Assembly (NCBI GenBank): GCA_903905455.1
Contig: CAIVGN010000216.1
Span: 1 to 32,427, forward strand
Origin: an uncultured Archangium sp.
GTDB taxonomy: Bacteria; Myxococcota; Myxococcia; Myxococcales; Myxococcaceae
Reading direction: 5' to 3'
Length of the DNA stretch: 32,427 bases
In this document: positions 30,240 to 32,427 of the stretch, in pieces
Position numbering within the stretch: position 1 is the stretch's first letter
Layout of the letters: each line of letters begins with the position of its first letter
Notes under the pieces: generated by a model
Database searches by the model: none
What the model saw: the letters and a program-made list of their open reading frames with translations, nothing else
What the model was told of the DNA's origin: nothing
Made by a program: the position numbers and the translations under genes

Positions 30240-31118
30240 ATGGAGCGAAAGCTGGAGTGGCTCAACTATCACCACCTGCAGTGTTTCTGGTTGGTGGCGC
30301 GGCGGGGCGGACTGGCGGCGGCGGGCCAGGCGCTCCACGTCTCACCTTCCACCGTGTGGGCCCAGCTCAAGGCCATCGAGGCCCGGCTGGAGGTTTCGCT
30401 GCTCGAGAAGCGCGGGCGCAAGCTGGTGCTCACCGAGCAGGGGGAGCGGGTGGCGCGGGTGGCCGATGAGATCTTCTCGCTCGGCCAGGAGGTGCTGTCG
30501 CTCGCGCGAGGCGCCGCGGAGGTGAAGGCGCCCCTGCGGGTGGGCGTGGTGGGCTCGCTGCCCCGGTTGGTGGGTCGCCGGCTGGTCGGGCCGGCGTTGG
30601 AGGCCGGGTTCCGGCTCAAGCTGCACCACGGCCATTCGGTGGAGCTCCTCGGAGAGCTGGCGGCGCACCGCATCGACGTGGTGCTCACCGATGGGCCGTC
30701 GCAGGGGGGGCCGGTGAAGACGTACCCCCGGCAGGTGGGCCACTCCCGGCTGGCGCTCTTCTGCCTGCCCGCGCTGCATCGCCGGCTGGCGCCCCAGTTC
30801 CCCCGCTCGCTCGAGGGCGCGCCGTTGTTGTTCCCTCCAGCGGGCAGCGCGCAGCGCGAGGTGCTCGACGCCGAGTTGGCCCGCCTGCGGGTGCGGCCCA
30901 CCCCGGTGGCGGAGGTGGATGACAGCGCGTTGCTCAAGACGCTCGCCGCGGCGGGCTTCGGCGTGCTGCTGGCGCCGGAGTTGGTGGGCGAGGAGCTGCG
31001 CGCGATGTACGGACTGGTACAGCTCGGGCGGTTGGCCGTCAGCGAGTCGTATTTCGCGGTGACCCTGGAGCAGAAGCTGCGGCACCCGGCGGTGCGGGCG
31101 ATGATCGACGCCGCATGA
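30240..31118 (+). CDS. LysR-family transcriptional regulator, NhaR-like
   Basis: The 292-residue protein has an N-terminal winged helix-turn-helix (about 8-67). Its opening WLNYHHLQCFWLVARRGGLA, followed by AGQALHVSPSTVWAQLKAIE, closely resembles the NhaR branch (NYHHL.YFW). A periplasmic-binding-like effector domain follows from about 95 (LRVGVVGSLPRLV) to the C-terminus. NhaR proteins respond to sodium in enterobacteria, but the effector here is unknown. The ATG at 30240 is preceded by a weak AGGA about 10 nt upstream. It is divergent from the lipoprotein hydrolase, the classic arrangement for LysR control. The pgm gene follows after 75 bp. Confidence 0.9.
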   Translation: MERKLEWLNYHHLQCFWLVARRGGLAAAGQALHVSPSTVWAQLKAIEARLEVSLLEKRGRKLVLTEQGERVARVADEIFSLGQEVLSLARGAAEVKAPLRVGVVGSLPRLVGRRLVGPALEAGFRLKLHHGHSVELLGELAAHRIDVVLTDGPSQGGPVKTYPRQVGHSRLALFCLPALHRRLAPQFPRSLEGAPLLFPPAGSAQREVLDAELARLRVRPTPVAEVDDSALLKTLAAAGFGVLLAPELVGEELRAMYGLVQLGRLAVSESYFAVTLEQKLRHPAVRAMIDAA

Positions 31119-31193
31119 AACAGCGCACCTCGCGGCGCTGCCTGGGCACGAAGGAGAACGCCGGGCCGAGGTGGTCGCGCTACAACCCCGCCC

Positions 31194-32427
31194 ATGGCGA
31201 CCCACCCCCTCGCAGGCAAGCCCGCCCCGCAGTCTTCGCTGGTCAACGTGCCGCGGCTCGTCACCGCGTACTTCACCGAGACGCCCGACGTGTCCGTGCC
31301 CGCCGAGCGCGTGGCCTTCGGCACCTCCGGGCATCGCGGCGTGTCGACCAAGCGCAGCTTCAACGAGGCCCACCTGCTGGCCATGACCCAGGCCGTGGCC
31401 GAGTACCGCGCGCAGCAGGGCTTCACCGGGCCGCTCTTCGTGGGCATCGACACCCACGCGCTCTCGGAGCCCGCGCTGGTCTCGACCCTCGAGGTGCTCA
31501 TCGCCAACGGCGTCGAGGTGCGCGTGCAGCAGGGCGGCGGCTACACGCCCACGCCGGTGGTGAGCCACGCCATTCTCGCCTTCAACCGCGGCCGCACCAG
31601 CGGGCTCGCCGACGGCATCGTGGTCACCCCCTCGCACAACCCGCCCGAGGGAGGCGGCTTCAAATACAACCCTCCGCACGGCGGGCCGGCGGACACCGAC
31701 GCCACCTCGGTCATCGAGGCCCGGGCCAACGCGTTGCTCGCCGAGCGCAACCGCGAGGTGAAGCGGGTGCCGTGGTCGCGCGCGTGCACCGCCGCCACGC
31801 CGCACGACTTCATCACCCCCTACGTGAACGACCTCGGCGCGGCCCTCGACCTCGAGGCGGTGGCGAAGAGCGGCCTGTCCATCGGCGTCGATCCGCTCGG
31901 CGGCTCGAACCTCGCGTACTGGGAACCCATCGCGCAGCGCTACGGGCTCAAGCTCGAGGTGGTCAACCCGCGCGTCGACCCCACGTTCTCGTTCATGCCC
32001 CTCGACCACGACGGGAAGATCCGCATGGACTGCTCGTCGCCGTACGCCATGGCCGGGCTCATCGGGCTCAAGGACCGGTTCGATCTCGCCTTCGGCAACG
32101 ACGCGGACTCCGACCGCCACGGCATCGTCACGAAGACCGGGCTGATGAACCCCAACCACTACCTCGCGGTGGCCATCTGGTACCTGTTCCAGAACCGGCC
32201 CCAGTGGCCGCGCGCGGCGGCCGTGGGCAAGACCCTCGTGTCGAGCGCGATCATCGACCGCGTCGCCGCGCACCTCGGGCGCCCGCTGATGGAAGTGCCC
32301 GTGGGCTTCAAGTGGTTCGTGCCCGGCCTGGGCGACGCGAGCCTCGGCTTCGGCGGTGAGGAGAGCGCGGGCGCGTCGTTCTTGCGCCGCGACGGCAGCA
32401 CCTGGACCACGGACAAGGACGGCATCC
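31194..32427 (+). CDS. pgm: Phosphoglucomutase (alpha-D-glucose phosphate-specific), 3' end beyond window
   Basis: About 411 residues are present, roughly three quarters of the family's ~546. The sequence follows bacterial Pgm closely: [20 protein letters not shown] near the N-terminus, the phosphoserine loop [13 protein letters not shown] with Ser147, the metal loop [10 protein letters not shown] (Asp303, 305, 307), the sugar-binding [12 protein letters not shown] segment, [11 protein letters not shown]-like [11 protein letters not shown], and [17 protein letters not shown]. It interconverts glucose 1-phosphate and glucose 6-phosphate for glycogen, trehalose and cell-surface sugar synthesis. 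ATG 31194 ([20 protein letters not shown]) matches the family N-terminus and no alternative start exists in frame back to the LysR stop. No strong ribosome site is adjacent; an AAGGAG at 31151-31156 is too distant. Confidence 0.95.
   Translation, partial: MATHPLAGKPAPQSSLVNVPRLVTAYFTETPDVSVPAERVAFGTSGHRGVSTKRSFNEAHLLAMTQAVAEYRAQQGFTGPLFVGIDTHALSEPALVSTLEVLIANGVEVRVQQGGGYTPTPVVSHAILAFNRGRTSGLADGIVVTPSHNPPEGGGFKYNPPHGGPADTDATSVIEARANALLAERNREVKRVPWSRACTAATPHDFITPYVNDLGAALDLEAVAKSGLSIGVDPLGGSNLAYWEPIAQRYGLKLEVVNPRVDPTFSFMPLDHDGKIRMDCSSPYAMAGLIGLKDRFDLAFGNDADSDRHGIVTKTGLMNPNHYLAVAIWYLFQNRPQWPRAAAVGKTLVSSAIIDRVAAHLGRPLMEVPVGFKWFVPGLGDASLGFGGEESAGASFLRRDGSTWTTDKDGI

Overview
The window is very GC-rich, with a strong G/C bias at third codon positions and long spurious open frames opposite real genes. 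The gene types suggest a member of the Myxococcota (myxobacteria and relatives). These include a eukaryote-like Ser/Thr kinase with an HRDVSPQN catalytic loop and a Pro/Val-rich tail after one membrane helix, several lipoproteins, a GAF/sigma-54 activator, a SulP transporter and a large NifJ-type pyruvate:ferredoxin oxidoreductase. This placement is an inference; no rRNA or tRNA gene was seen to confirm it.

Layout. 1-3375 (+): the C-terminus of an APC-type permease, a kinase coupled to it, and a lipoprotein alpha/beta hydrolase. 3278-8704 (-): pyruvate:ferredoxin oxidoreductase (nifJ), an abutting dihydroorotate-dehydrogenase-like flavoprotein, then a PAP2-type membrane phosphatase whose 3' end overlaps the hydrolase convergently. 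8832-12187 (+): a SulP/STAS anion transporter and a GAF-AAA-Fis sigma-54 activator. 12212-13345 (-): a lipoprotein with nine cysteine pairs.

13547-24164 (+) is the most interesting part: ten genes in one direction. Two tandem paralogous Tat-signal lipoproteins with C-terminal membrane hairpins come first. They are followed by eight genes with an 11-bp gap and then stop/start overlaps throughout: a ketosynthase fused to a degenerate second ketosynthase-like half, an acyl carrier protein, a GcvT-like folate-dependent C1-transferase homologue, a FabG-like ketoreductase, a FabD-like acyltransferase, a FabZ/FabA-like hot-dog dehydratase, a predicted beta-propeller lipoprotein and a phytoene-desaturase/retinol-saturase-type flavoprotein. 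This is a dedicated acyl-chain assembly line with no recognisable enoyl reductase, so a polyene, unsaturated or specially modified acyl product is plausible. I do not recognise the exact combination as a named system.

24180-32427 holds housekeeping and regulatory genes. On the minus strand are a metallophosphoesterase, acetyl-CoA synthetase, a probable 47-residue membrane peptide, a GGDEF diguanylate cyclase and a lipoprotein hydrolase. On the plus strand are a multi-pass membrane protein, a NhaR-like LysR regulator and the first three quarters of phosphoglucomutase (pgm). PFOR, acetyl-CoA synthetase and Pgm point to central carbon metabolism. Operator-like inverted repeats occur at 13447-13466, 25153-25170 and 30204-30218. 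No CRISPR array, insertion sequence, tRNA or rRNA gene was recognised.
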